From: UBA4660 sp002405435 | GTDB lineage: Bacteria > Bacteroidota > Bacteroidia > Flavobacteriales_D > Sanyastnellaceae | Direction of reading: 5' to 3' | NCBI GenBank assembly: GCA_036747335.1 | Contig: DAIOCL010000092.1 | Location: 1-10,606, forward strand | DNA length: 10,606 nt | Shown: positions 1 through 6,867 of the stretch, piece after piece | Position numbering within the stretch: the first letter of the stretch is position 1 | Layout: every line of letters starts with the position of its first letter | The notes under the pieces: model-generated | What the model saw: only the letters and a program-made list of their open reading frames with translations | The model's database searches: none | What the model was told of the DNA's origin: nothing | Position numbers and translations under genes: made by a program

Positions 1-1189
1 CTCCCTGTGTGGTATTGGATTCGATGAGCACAACAAACTCGCATTCAGCAGCCGAAGAAGCGAGGCGGTAGGATTTTTCTGACAGGCCCTCACGCACGGC
101 ATTTTGCAACACGGCGCCAGCCGCAGGTTGTCCGAAGTTTTTTTCGGATGACTGAACATAGAATGCCGGCAACATGAGGGTGATGGGGATTTCACGTGTC
201 TCGGTGCGGAGATTGCCGAGCAGGGCCGAAGCAATCTTGCGGTCGAGGTCAGCGGGTATCAGCGACTCCAGGTCAATGCTCAGGCGGAGCGTTTTTCCGG
301 ATACAGCGGGATCTACATCAGAAACAGGAACACTAAACCGGCCATCGGTATCGCTGAGGTGCTGCGCCGGCTTGCGGAAGCGGCGCGACGGAAACCGGCT
401 GGTTACGGTAACACCGCGCGCGGGCTTGCCCTCGTAAAGCACCTGACCCTGCCATGACTGCACATAGCTGTTTTCAACAGACAAGACAAGAGACGGACTG
501 CCTCCACCTATGCGAAGTCCGGTCGCCAGGCCCTGCAGCGAAGCATAGATCTCATTCTCGAGGAAAACGACCCCGGTGTCGGTGGTGAATTCGTTGACTT
601 CGTTCCAGTAGTCGCGAAGCGCGAGCAGACCATGCAGGTACAGGTCGAACGCAGAGGGAATATCTGCCGATTGTTCGGCCGCAGAGCCCTTCTGATAAAA
701 ATCGTTGGCTGCCCGCATCGCCTGGTCTTTTTTGGCCTGCTTTGCAGCGTAATACTGGGCCTTGTTGAGCCGGTAGTACACCCAAAATTCAGACTTGTTT
801 TCCCACTGCCCGGCTACCTCAAAGTCAGTAATCTCTTCATCCGTAGTGGTCGAGATGTTGCTGATAAACTCCTCCGAAAAGGCCTTATTTACCTCGAGTG
901 AATTGAGGAACGTATTTCCCTGCACACGCACCCTTATGCCCTGTGCGAGATCGTTGAGCGCATTCTTGCGCGCCACATCGTCGAAATCCAGCGGCTGCGT
1001 GGTCTTGGAGGCAGAACCAATGCCGATAAAGTAGGCGCCGGAAACCGGCCTGTTGGTCATCCAATCGGGCCGGGGATTCAGACTTTCGTCTTCTGCCAGT
1101 GGTTTTCCCGTCTTGCAGGAAAATGCCATGCTGACCATGAACATGGTGGCCAACAAAAGACCTGCGCAACGGGGTATGCTCGTATTCAT
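1..1189 (-). CDS. LPP20-family lipoprotein, 3' end beyond the window
   Basis: This reading frame is open from an ATG at 1189 to the window edge (396 codons, no stop), so the C-terminus is missing. The N-terminus has a hydrophobic signal segment (about residues 10-22) followed by AFSC, a relaxed lipobox with Cys25 as the likely lipidated residue, which suggests an envelope lipoprotein. Residues about 40-145 resemble the LPP20 fold: PDWMTNRP, then YFIGIGSAS, then an ARKNALNDLAQGIRV helix. Residues 155-195 are helical. Residues about 245-310 look like a small beta-sandwich insert (GKPARGVTVTSRFP, then LSDTDGRFSVPV), similar to carboxypeptidase-regulatory-like folds. Residues 340-396 start another alpha/beta unit (SSEKNFGQP, VLQNAVREGL, EFVVLIES) that resembles the small domains of CsgG/LPP20 proteins. 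The start lies 28 nt after the upstream CsgG-like gene, so the two are probably co-transcribed. No clear Shine-Dalgarno is visible. Family placement is from motif recall; function is unknown. Confidence 0.8.
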   Translation of the reverse strand, partial: MNTSIPRCAGLLLATMFMVSMAFSCKTGKPLAEDESLNPRPDWMTNRPVSGAYFIGIGSASKTTQPLDFDDVARKNALNDLAQGIRVRVQGNTFLNSLEVNKAFSEEFISNISTTTDEEITDFEVAGQWENKSEFWVYYRLNKAQYYAAKQAKKDQAMRAANDFYQKGSAAEQSADIPSAFDLYLHGLLALRDYWNEVNEFTTDTGVVFLENEIYASLQGLATGLRIGGGSPSLVLSVENSYVQSWQGQVLYEGKPARGVTVTSRFPSRRFRKPAQHLSDTDGRFSVPVSDVDPAVSGKTLRLSIDLESLIPADLDRKIASALLGNLRTETREIPITLMLPAFYVQSSEKNFGQPAAGAVLQNAVREGLSEKSYRLASSAAECEFVVLIESNTTQG

Positions 1190-1217
1190 GTGGATGCTGT
1201 TGGGGTGGTGAACCCGG

Positions 1218-2585
1218 TTATTTCACAATGGTATATACCACACTGCCTATTTCGGTTGACATCTTCTTACAGACCTGGTCAAACAACTCGTTGGACAACT
1301 CACCGGAAGGCGTAAGCGTCTGACGGGCTGAGAGCATCTGGTGAAGCGCATTCCGATCTCTGTCGTTGAGGTTAGGACCTCCCTGTCCGGCCGGCACCAG
1401 GCTGCGTCCCTCCCCGCCGTACTTGGCGTAAAGGACTTCGTCGGATACCGACTTTTCAATGATCTCGGTGCGCAGGATTTCTCCGGTTTTCAGTGAGATA
1501 AGCTTGTACTGGAAGGCTACCGAACAGGAGTTGCTGTTGTAATACTCAGTGTATTTCACAGGCCTGTACCGGGTCTCAAAAAACTTGGCACCGGTTTCGG
1601 GATTCGTCTTCTCAATCTTGTAGGCTTCGTAGGCTTCTTTTTCAACGGTTTTCAGGCGACCATTGTTTTGGTCGAAACTCAGCACGGTTCCGGTGAGAAT
1701 GGCCTGCGCTCCCACCAGGTTGCCGACCTCCACTGCGGTCTGCTCGTTGACTACTCCCGACAGCTGGAGCTTCTGCTCCTGAAGAATGGCCTGCATGTGC
1801 TCGCGGTCTACCACCCTGAGAAAGGGGTCGTGGATATTGGTCAGTGCTTCCAGGGTATAGGCATTCATTTTCGCGTCCATTCCCTGCTGACCGGTAGCGT
1901 TTTCGTATGGCAACAGTGCAATGGTGAAGATGCCCAGCTTCAGTGCCTCTTCCTTCTTGGCGGCTGCCTCCTTGTAGTCTGACTTGCGTCCGAGAACCTT
2001 GTCAAAATTTTCATAAGCCTTGCGGTATTGCGCAGCGGTGAAGGCCTCCATGGCATCATCATAAACGGGTTCAATAAAGGCGATGTCGCCGAGCTCATTG
2101 GCGTCCTTATAGTTTGGGTCCAGGGTTTTGATCTCCTTAAAACGCGCCTCCGCCTCCGCATATTTCTCGTCTTCCAGCAGGTCGGTGCCTTCATCATACA
2201 GTTCTTTCAGGAAAATTTCCCGGGCATTGTTATAATCCATCACATAAAACTCCGCTAGTTGGAGCTCTACCCCTACCCGCTTGATTTTGTCGCGGTAGTC
2301 GCGCGCTGCATGAAACGAATAAACAGCCTCTTTCGCTGTACCGAAGCTCTTTTTCTTGGCGAATTCGCCGAGCAACTCATTGAGCACCAGCTGCCCGGTC
2401 TTTTTCATGCCAATCTGAGCATCTACGTGCTCGCGCGTGCGCTGCAGGGCTGTATAGTAACTGCCCGCAGCCTCACGGACCAGCCCGGCAGCCTCCTGCT
2501 TCTGGCCCATTTTCGTAAATTTCTTGGAGCCGGTGCACGAAGTAATGACGAAGAGGGCGGATAAGAGGATAACGATGTATTTCAT
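1218..2585 (-). CDS. TPR-containing CsgG-like lipoprotein
   Basis: This is a 455-residue predicted lipoprotein. MKYIVILLSALFVITSC is a compact signal peptide with a good lipobox and Cys17 as the lipidation site, placing it in the periplasmic face of an envelope membrane. Residues about 25-215 are helical with TPR-like repeats (around LLEDEKYAEAEARFKEI and AAQYRKAYENFDKVLG), suited to protein contacts. Residues from about 219 match the CsgG/FlgO/LpoB-type alpha/beta fold: FTIALLPYENATG, then DREHMQAILQEQKLQLSG, then VGNLVGAQAILTGTV. The DR..L..IL.EQ..Q.SG pattern is typical of CsgG-family proteins. The rest (about 340-455) has a strand-rich section and a terminal helix and strand. CsgG itself forms the curli export pore; here the added TPR half and the absence of other curli genes argue for a different role. 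It sits between the DUF4476 gene (79 bp upstream) and the LPP20 lipoprotein gene (28 bp downstream), so a shared envelope complex is plausible. Confidence 0.85.
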   Translation of the reverse strand: MKYIVILLSALFVITSCTGSKKFTKMGQKQEAAGLVREAAGSYYTALQRTREHVDAQIGMKKTGQLVLNELLGEFAKKKSFGTAKEAVYSFHAARDYRDKIKRVGVELQLAEFYVMDYNNAREIFLKELYDEGTDLLEDEKYAEAEARFKEIKTLDPNYKDANELGDIAFIEPVYDDAMEAFTAAQYRKAYENFDKVLGRKSDYKEAAAKKEEALKLGIFTIALLPYENATGQQGMDAKMNAYTLEALTNIHDPFLRVVDREHMQAILQEQKLQLSGVVNEQTAVEVGNLVGAQAILTGTVLSFDQNNGRLKTVEKEAYEAYKIEKTNPETGAKFFETRYRPVKYTEYYNSNSCSVAFQYKLISLKTGEILRTEIIEKSVSDEVLYAKYGGEGRSLVPAGQGGPNLNDRDRNALHQMLSARQTLTPSGELSNELFDQVCKKMSTEIGSVVYTIVK

Positions 2586-2664
2586 AAGCGAACGTGTTAG
2601 TCTATGCGTATCAGGGACTGCTCAAATTCAAAGGCTGTGCCTAAATGGCCGTTCCGGCAAAAAA

Positions 2665-3606
2665 CTACCGTGATCCGATATAACTGTTGAGCTCATCCAC
2701 CGAGGCACTGAACGTGAATACATCATTGACCAGGAAGTAGTTTTGCTTGTCCACGCAGCGGCTCCAGGCATATTTGGCAAAGTCCAGCCTGGTTGCCTCA
2801 AAATCAAAAGCACCGCACAGGTCGCGCACCTGCGCAGCAGACAAGCAATTGGCTGAGGCGATGGTCTTGGCCTGCGACAGGCGGGGCTCATCAAAAGTTT
2901 TGCTCTGTACCGAGGTGCGGGCCTGGCTGAACATGGCCTGGCTCATGGGCTGAAGGCACGTTACCGGGTCGGAAACGGCCGGTGCCTGGCTGCCGCTGAA
3001 AGTCTGCTGACCTGCCGGCTGATCATCCTCCGGAAAGCCCTGAACGCCGTCCTCAACCCGCACATCAAAGCCCATCGAAACACCCGATACCTGCACATTG
3101 ACCGATACATTTTCGGCACCGGAAGGGTTACCACTGATTGCGGTTGTGCTGCTGATTCCTGTCTGGGTGCCATTTCCTGCAGGTTGCGCGGTGCCCTGAC
3201 CGGCATCATCTGCCGTGGCAAAATGCCGCACTTCATTGGCAGGTTGGTCTGTCTGGCTGCCCGCTGCAGCAGTAGTTACCGGCGAAGCACTTTGCCAGCG
3301 GCAGGTAAACTCGCCCTTGTTGTTACGCCGAATGACATAGGTGGTGAGCATTCCGGGCTCAAGCATAAAGGATTTGAAGGAAAAATCTGTCAATGCCGCA
3401 TCTTCGAAATCGATGCGCAACTGGTACAGGTCTTCCGTAAGCTGGTCGATTCTGACATTTGCCTTGTAGCTGGCGTTCTTCTGCTCCCCATTGAGGTAGG
3501 CAATGAATTTTTCGCCGTTTTCAGAAAAAATTACCGCCGATGACGCCTGAGCAATGGCGATGACGGACAATAAAGAGGCACAAAAGGAGAGACCAATTTT
3601 TCTCAT
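2665..3606 (-). CDS. Secreted DUF4476-domain protein
   Basis: This is a 313-residue exported protein. I chose the ATG at 3606 because it gives a clean signal peptide (MRKIGLSFCASLLSVIAIAQA). The frame stays open upstream to another ATG at 3744, but that would put 46 basic, atypical residues before the signal peptide and would run through the predicted promoter. Residues about 24-105 are beta-rich (IFSENGEKFIAYLNG, then VRIDQLTEDLYQLRIDF), a module that usually precedes DUF4476. Residues about 106-215 form a low-complexity linker rich in Gly, Ala, Ser, Thr and Gln. Residues about 217-311 are the DUF4476 helical domain: SQAKTIASANCLSAAQV, FEATRLDFAKYAW, and DKQNYFLVNDVFTF followed by VDELNSYI. 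DUF4476 is common in Bacteroidota and has no established function. As the first gene of the leftward unit it may supply a periplasmic or surface component to the two downstream lipoproteins; that is inference. Confidence 0.9.
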   Translation of the reverse strand: MRKIGLSFCASLLSVIAIAQASSAVIFSENGEKFIAYLNGEQKNASYKANVRIDQLTEDLYQLRIDFEDAALTDFSFKSFMLEPGMLTTYVIRRNNKGEFTCRWQSASPVTTAAAGSQTDQPANEVRHFATADDAGQGTAQPAGNGTQTGISSTTAISGNPSGAENVSVNVQVSGVSMGFDVRVEDGVQGFPEDDQPAGQQTFSGSQAPAVSDPVTCLQPMSQAMFSQARTSVQSKTFDEPRLSQAKTIASANCLSAAQVRDLCGAFDFEATRLDFAKYAWSRCVDKQNYFLVNDVFTFSASVDELNSYIGSR

Positions 3607-3657
3607 GGTACGGATTTGATTTTTTAGGTTCAGCGGTTTGCATACCCTATTACGGAC

Positions 3658-3665
3658 CAAAATTA
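3658..3665 (-). promoter_or_regulatory. Predicted -7 element of the leftward operon
   Basis: On the minus strand this reads TAATTTTG, an exact match to the Bacteroidota -7 consensus TAnnTTTG, overlapping an AT-rich patch. It lies 51 bp upstream of the ATG at 3606, giving a leader of roughly 45 nt. I see no good TTG -33 element at the usual distance, so the call rests on the -7 box and its position. Confidence 0.5.
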
Positions 3666-3752
3666 TACAATAACACCAGCCCGCTGCCTGAGAAAGCGCT
3701 TTACGGACAAACCGGGCATGCTTCATGAGGGCTGAGCGGCGCATGGCGCTGC

Positions 3753-3760
3753 TATCTTTG
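3753..3760 (+). promoter_or_regulatory. Predicted -7 element for the dehydrogenase operon
   Basis: The sequence TATCTTTG is an exact match to TAnnTTTG and ends only 10 nt before the ATG at 3771. Transcription would start a few bases before the start codon, so the mRNA would be nearly leaderless. This agrees with the lack of a Shine-Dalgarno there (the preceding bases are CGGCCCCTCT). No convincing TTG -33 element is present. Confidence 0.5.
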
Positions 3761-3770
3761 CGGCCCCTCT

Positions 3771-5096
3771 ATGAAACGCATCCTCATTCTGGGCGCCGGC
3801 CGCTCCAGTCCGGCCCTGATAGACTATCTGCTTGGCCATGCAGCGGCTTCCGACTGGACAATCCGCGTGGGAGACCTCGATGAAGCCATGGCCGCCGGAC
3901 GTATTCAGGGCCATGCCCGGGGTGAGTTTTTTCGAATCAGCGACGGCGACGAAGGGCAACGTCAGAGGGAGATTGCCGCAGCTGACCTCGTGATTTCCAT
4001 GCTGCCTGCACCCATGCACCCGGCTGTGGGGCTTGTATGCCTGCGCCATGGCAAGCCCTTGATTACCCCCTCCTATATCTCAGACGAGATGATGGCACTG
4101 GACGCGGATGCGAAGGCTGCCGGACTCATGTTTCTCAACGAAATGGGTGTAGACCCGGGGATTGACCATATGAGTGCTGCCCAGCTCATTGACCGGCTTA
4201 CGCTCGAAGGTGCCGAATTAACGCGTTTTGAGTCCTATACCGGCGGGCTGATTGCTCCTTCATGCGACAACAATCCCTGGCACTACAAGATCACATGGAA
4301 TCCGCGCAACGTGGTGCTTGCGGGCGCCGGCGGAGCGGCCCGTTACTATGAAGGAGGCAAACTACGGTTTGTACCTTACCACCAGCTTTTTGGCAGATCA
4401 ACGCCTGTTGAGGTACCCGGACACGGCTATTTTGAGGGCTATGCCAACCGTGATTCGGTGAAGTATCGCTCGGTATACGGCCTCGACAACCTACCTACCC
4501 TGGTGCGCGGCACCTTGCGCCGGGAAGGTTTCTGTGCGGCCTGGCATGTGCTGGTTCAGCTCGGACTGACCGACGACAGCCTTATACTCAGCGATGTGCA
4601 GGGCATCACCTGGCTTGACCTCACCACCTCCTTCCTGCCCGCCGCCGCCGCGGTTGATCCCGAAGGCTTTATTCAGGCGATGACCGGTGCCTCGCAAGCC
4701 ACCATGGACAAACTGAGGTGGCTGGGGATTTTTGACCAGGAGCCCCTCGGCATCACTTCGGGAAGCCCCGCAAAGGCGCTTCAGTGCCTCATTGAGAAGA
4801 AATGGGTGCTTTCGCCCGGAGACCGGGATATGATTGTGATGTGGCACCGCTTCGGCTACCGGCTTGGCGGCAGGGAGCATACCCTGGAGTCGTGGCTGGT
4901 GACAGAAGGCATCGATGAAACCTATACGGCGATGTCGCGCACCGTTGGGCTTCCGCTGGCGATTGCCGCGCGGCTGATGCTCAGCGGTCAACTGCATATT
5001 CCCGGCGTGATCATGCCTACCTCGCCTGATATTTATCGCCCGGTTTTGAATGAATTAAACGCTTTGGGAATTTGCTTCAACGAACGTCACTCCTGA
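3771..5096 (+). CDS. Saccharopine dehydrogenase-family oxidoreductase
   Basis: This is a 441-residue cytosolic enzyme of the saccharopine dehydrogenase/Lys9 family. Family members use NAD(P) to interconvert saccharopine and related lysine-pathway intermediates; some relatives are lysine 6-dehydrogenases or act in other pathways. A Rossmann fold starts immediately (ILILGAGRSS, residues 4-13), which fixes the start at 3771. An acidic stretch follows at the end of the second strand (VGDLDE, 33-38), which in Rossmann enzymes often favours NAD over NADP. ISMLPAPMHP (75-84) is the usual substrate-side loop. NEMGVDPGIDHMSA (123-136) is the signature family motif, and SCDNNPWHYKITWNPRNVV (164-182) matches the region where Lys9-type enzymes carry a DNP.GYK..W.PR segment. 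Length is normal for this family. Its last 25 bp overlap the next gene. No other lysine-pathway gene is visible, so the exact reaction is unproven. Confidence 0.88.
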   Translation: MKRILILGAGRSSPALIDYLLGHAAASDWTIRVGDLDEAMAAGRIQGHARGEFFRISDGDEGQRQREIAAADLVISMLPAPMHPAVGLVCLRHGKPLITPSYISDEMMALDADAKAAGLMFLNEMGVDPGIDHMSAAQLIDRLTLEGAELTRFESYTGGLIAPSCDNNPWHYKITWNPRNVVLAGAGGAARYYEGGKLRFVPYHQLFGRSTPVEVPGHGYFEGYANRDSVKYRSVYGLDNLPTLVRGTLRREGFCAAWHVLVQLGLTDDSLILSDVQGITWLDLTTSFLPAAAAVDPEGFIQAMTGASQATMDKLRWLGIFDQEPLGITSGSPAKALQCLIEKKWVLSPGDRDMIVMWHRFGYRLGGREHTLESWLVTEGIDETYTAMSRTVGLPLAIAARLMLSGQLHIPGVIMPTSPDIYRPVLNELNALGICFNERHS

Positions 5097-5611
5097 CCCC
5101 CTTCTTCCTGCTGGCGTGGTTGCCTGATACATGCGCCCAGCCGGGTGTTCCGACGTCGTACGCGTGGGAAACCGATGCGGAATTCCGCCGCGACAGCGCG
5201 CTGGTAGTGGAATGCCTGCGATGGCTTTCAACCCGCGGTGACACCTTCAGTGAAACCACCTGGAGCGAGCTCAACGCCTTCGTGCTGACCTGGCTCAGCA
5301 ATACGCCGCTGGTGACGGTGCAGCTCGACGACCGGGTGATTCCGCCTTTGCCCGACAATGAAGTGCTGGCTGACCAGCTCTATTTTGCCTTTGTACACGG
5401 TTCTTCGCTCTTCGCCCTTGAGCACCCTAACGCACCCGATGCCCTGGAAAAGCATAAGGCCGGCATTGTCTCCATGGCTGTGCTGGCCAGGGCTCACAAG
5501 CAATTCCTTCGGGGTGCACGCGAAGTCAGGCGGGCCGTGCGCGCCGCTAAAAAAGATGCACGGCTATCGAAATATGGCTCCGCGCGAATGGGCTATGTGC
5601 CGCTACCATGA
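5072..5611 (+). CDS. Small exported protein of unknown function
   Basis: This is a predicted 179-residue protein that I do not recognise. It begins inside the 3' end of the dehydrogenase gene. The reading frame opens after a TGA at 5051-5053 and has no ATG or GTG before the signal-like segment (LLTPFFLLAWLPDTCAQ). The start used here is TTG at 5072; an ATT at 5054 would add MKRFGN and a better basic n-region, but ATT starts are rare. The first in-frame ATG comes near residue 135, too late. After the likely cleavage site (TCA before Gln23) the protein is mostly helical: RRDSALVVECLRWLSTRG, LNAFVLTWLSNTP, then VTVQLDD, then LYFAFVHGSSLFALE. It ends in a strongly basic helix (about 145-168) that may bind a membrane or nucleic acid. 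The ATGA overlap with ispH implies translational coupling, and the uninterrupted frame between two real genes supports it being coding. No function can be assigned. Confidence 0.7.
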   Translation: MLQRTSLLTPFFLLAWLPDTCAQPGVPTSYAWETDAEFRRDSALVVECLRWLSTRGDTFSETTWSELNAFVLTWLSNTPLVTVQLDDRVIPPLPDNEVLADQLYFAFVHGSSLFALEHPNAPDALEKHKAGIVSMAVLARAHKQFLRGAREVRRAVRAAKKDARLSKYGSARMGYVPLP

Positions 5612-6825
5612 AACAATTTGACCTTCCCTCCCACTACCGCTCCTCCTTTATCGGTCAGGTAAAGGCCAGGCGCCGGCTCTCTGATCCTCGCAAGAAAGAC
5701 TTGACGCCATCGGTGCTCGATTTTGGACCGGTGCGGTTTATACTTCCGAGGCATTTCGGGTTTTGCTATGGGGTGGAAAACGCGATTGAAATTTCGTACC
5801 GCGCCCTGAAAGAAAATCCTGACAAGAGAATCCTGCTGCTTTCGGAAATGATCCATAACCCTGCCGTCAATGAGGATTTGCTGCGCAACGGCATTCGCTT
5901 CATCATGGATACCGAGGGCAACCACTACCTGCCCTGGGAAGAAGTGACCGATGCTGATGTGGTGATTATACCCGCGTTCGGAACGACGATTGAAATCATG
6001 ACCATGTTGACTGAAAAGGGTGTGAACCTGCAGCGGTATGATACCACCTGTCCGTTTGTGGAGAAGGTATGGAAGCGTTCTTCCGAAATCGGGCACAAGG
6101 GTTTTACGGTGTTGATTCACGGCAAGAGCCGCCATGAGGAGACCCGTGCGACCTTTTCGCACAGCTACCAGCATGCCCCGGCGGTTATACTGCGGGATAT
6201 GGCTGAGGCCAGGGTGGTTGCCGGCATGATGCGCGGTACGGTTGCTGCGGCCGAATTCGCGGAGGTCTTCAGGGGCAGGACATCAGCCGGCTTCGATCCG
6301 CTCATACACCTGGAGCGTGTAGGTGTAGTAAACCAGACCACCATGCTGGCCTCCGAAACCCAGGAGATTGCCGATTTTTTCCGCGAAGTAATGACCGAAT
6401 TGCATGGGGCCGGTTACCGCGATTATTTCGCTGATACCCGCGACACCCTTTGCTATGCCACCAACGACAACCAGGAAGCGGCCATGGCGCTGCGCGACTG
6501 CGGTGCCGACCTGGCGCTGGTCATAGGCGGTTACAACAGCTCAAACACATCGCAACTCGTGACCATACTCGGTCAGACCATGCCAACCTATTTTATCAAA
6601 GACCAGACAGAAATCGGCGGTCCGGATACCCTGCAGCACTATGACTACAGCCGCCAGCAAATGCGCTCAGCAACAGACTGGTTGCCCGCCGGCAAAACGG
6701 TCACGGTAGCCCTGGGCAGCGGAGCCAGCTGTCCGGACAGCGTGATCGATAACGTGATCATGAAAATTCGGTCCTATTTCCCGGAGTCAGCTTCACCGGA
6801 GGAAGTGTTGGCCGGGATGCCCTGA
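5608..6825 (+). CDS. ispH: 4-hydroxy-3-methylbut-2-enyl diphosphate reductase, long form
   Basis: IspH catalyses the last step of the MEP pathway, reducing HMBPP to IPP and DMAPP with a [4Fe-4S] cluster in the cytosol. The three cluster cysteines are visible: Cys53 (HFGFCYGVENAI), Cys148 (YDTTCPFVEKVW) and Cys282 (DTLCYATNDNQ). Substrate-contact motifs are present: MIHNPAVNEDLL (81-92), HGKSRHEET (171-179), VNQTTMLASETQ (241-252), GGYNSSNTSQL (307-317) and GSGASCPDSVID (370-381). At 405 residues it is well over the roughly 310-residue E. coli enzyme. The extra length is a 40-residue N-terminal segment (SHYRSSFIGQVKARRRL, then DPRKKDLTP) plus inserts, including one around 205-235. The PAFGTT motif (122-127), in place of the E. 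coli-type AHG, follows the cyanobacterial/plant-like group. The start overlaps the stop of the upstream gene by ATGA. No hairpin with a U-tract follows. The identification is secure. Confidence 0.97.
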   Translation: MKQFDLPSHYRSSFIGQVKARRRLSDPRKKDLTPSVLDFGPVRFILPRHFGFCYGVENAIEISYRALKENPDKRILLLSEMIHNPAVNEDLLRNGIRFIMDTEGNHYLPWEEVTDADVVIIPAFGTTIEIMTMLTEKGVNLQRYDTTCPFVEKVWKRSSEIGHKGFTVLIHGKSRHEETRATFSHSYQHAPAVILRDMAEARVVAGMMRGTVAAAEFAEVFRGRTSAGFDPLIHLERVGVVNQTTMLASETQEIADFFREVMTELHGAGYRDYFADTRDTLCYATNDNQEAAMALRDCGADLALVIGGYNSSNTSQLVTILGQTMPTYFIKDQTEIGGPDTLQHYDYSRQQMRSATDWLPAGKTVTVALGSGASCPDSVIDNVIMKIRSYFPESASPEEVLAGMP

Positions 6826-6841
6826 GGGCTTGCTACATTTG
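6808..6841 (+). promoter_or_regulatory. Predicted promoter for the mutL operon
   Basis: TACATTTG at 6834-6841 matches the TAnnTTTG -7 consensus exactly. A TTG at 6808-6810, inside the end of ispH, lies 23 nt upstream, at the long end of the spacing reported for Flavobacterium-type promoters. It would give a leader of about 20 nt before the ATG at 6868. Confidence 0.55.
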
Positions 6842-6853
6842 CGGGGTCGGGAA

Positions 6854-6858
6854 AGAGG
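6854..6858 (+). promoter_or_regulatory. Purine-rich ribosome binding site of mutL
   Basis: AGAGG (within GAAAGAGGC) sits 9 nt before the ATG at 6868. It is the only start in the window with a recognisable Shine-Dalgarno-like sequence; the others lack one, as is common in Bacteroidota. Confidence 0.4.
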
Positions 6859-6867
6859 CACGAAACG

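Noticed and set aside
2623..2630. TGAATTTG on the minus strand upstream of the CsgG-like gene, as a possible internal promoter
   Set aside because: It mismatches TAnnTTTG at the A position, and no clear -33 element was found; too weak to call.
2648..2664. GCCG/CGGC hairpin next to a run of A/T between the DUF4476 and CsgG-like genes
   Set aside because: For the minus-strand transcript the T-run comes before the stem, not after it, so it does not fit a terminator.
5593..6174. 193-codon open frame antisense to ispH
   Set aside because: It lies opposite a clearly identified conserved enzyme, shows no recognisable domain, and is typical of shadow frames in GC-rich coding DNA.
6819..6829. GCCC-TGA-GGGC hairpin at the end of ispH as a terminator
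   Set aside because: The stem is only 4 bp with a 3-nt loop and no U-tract follows; it overlaps the stop codon and is likely chance.
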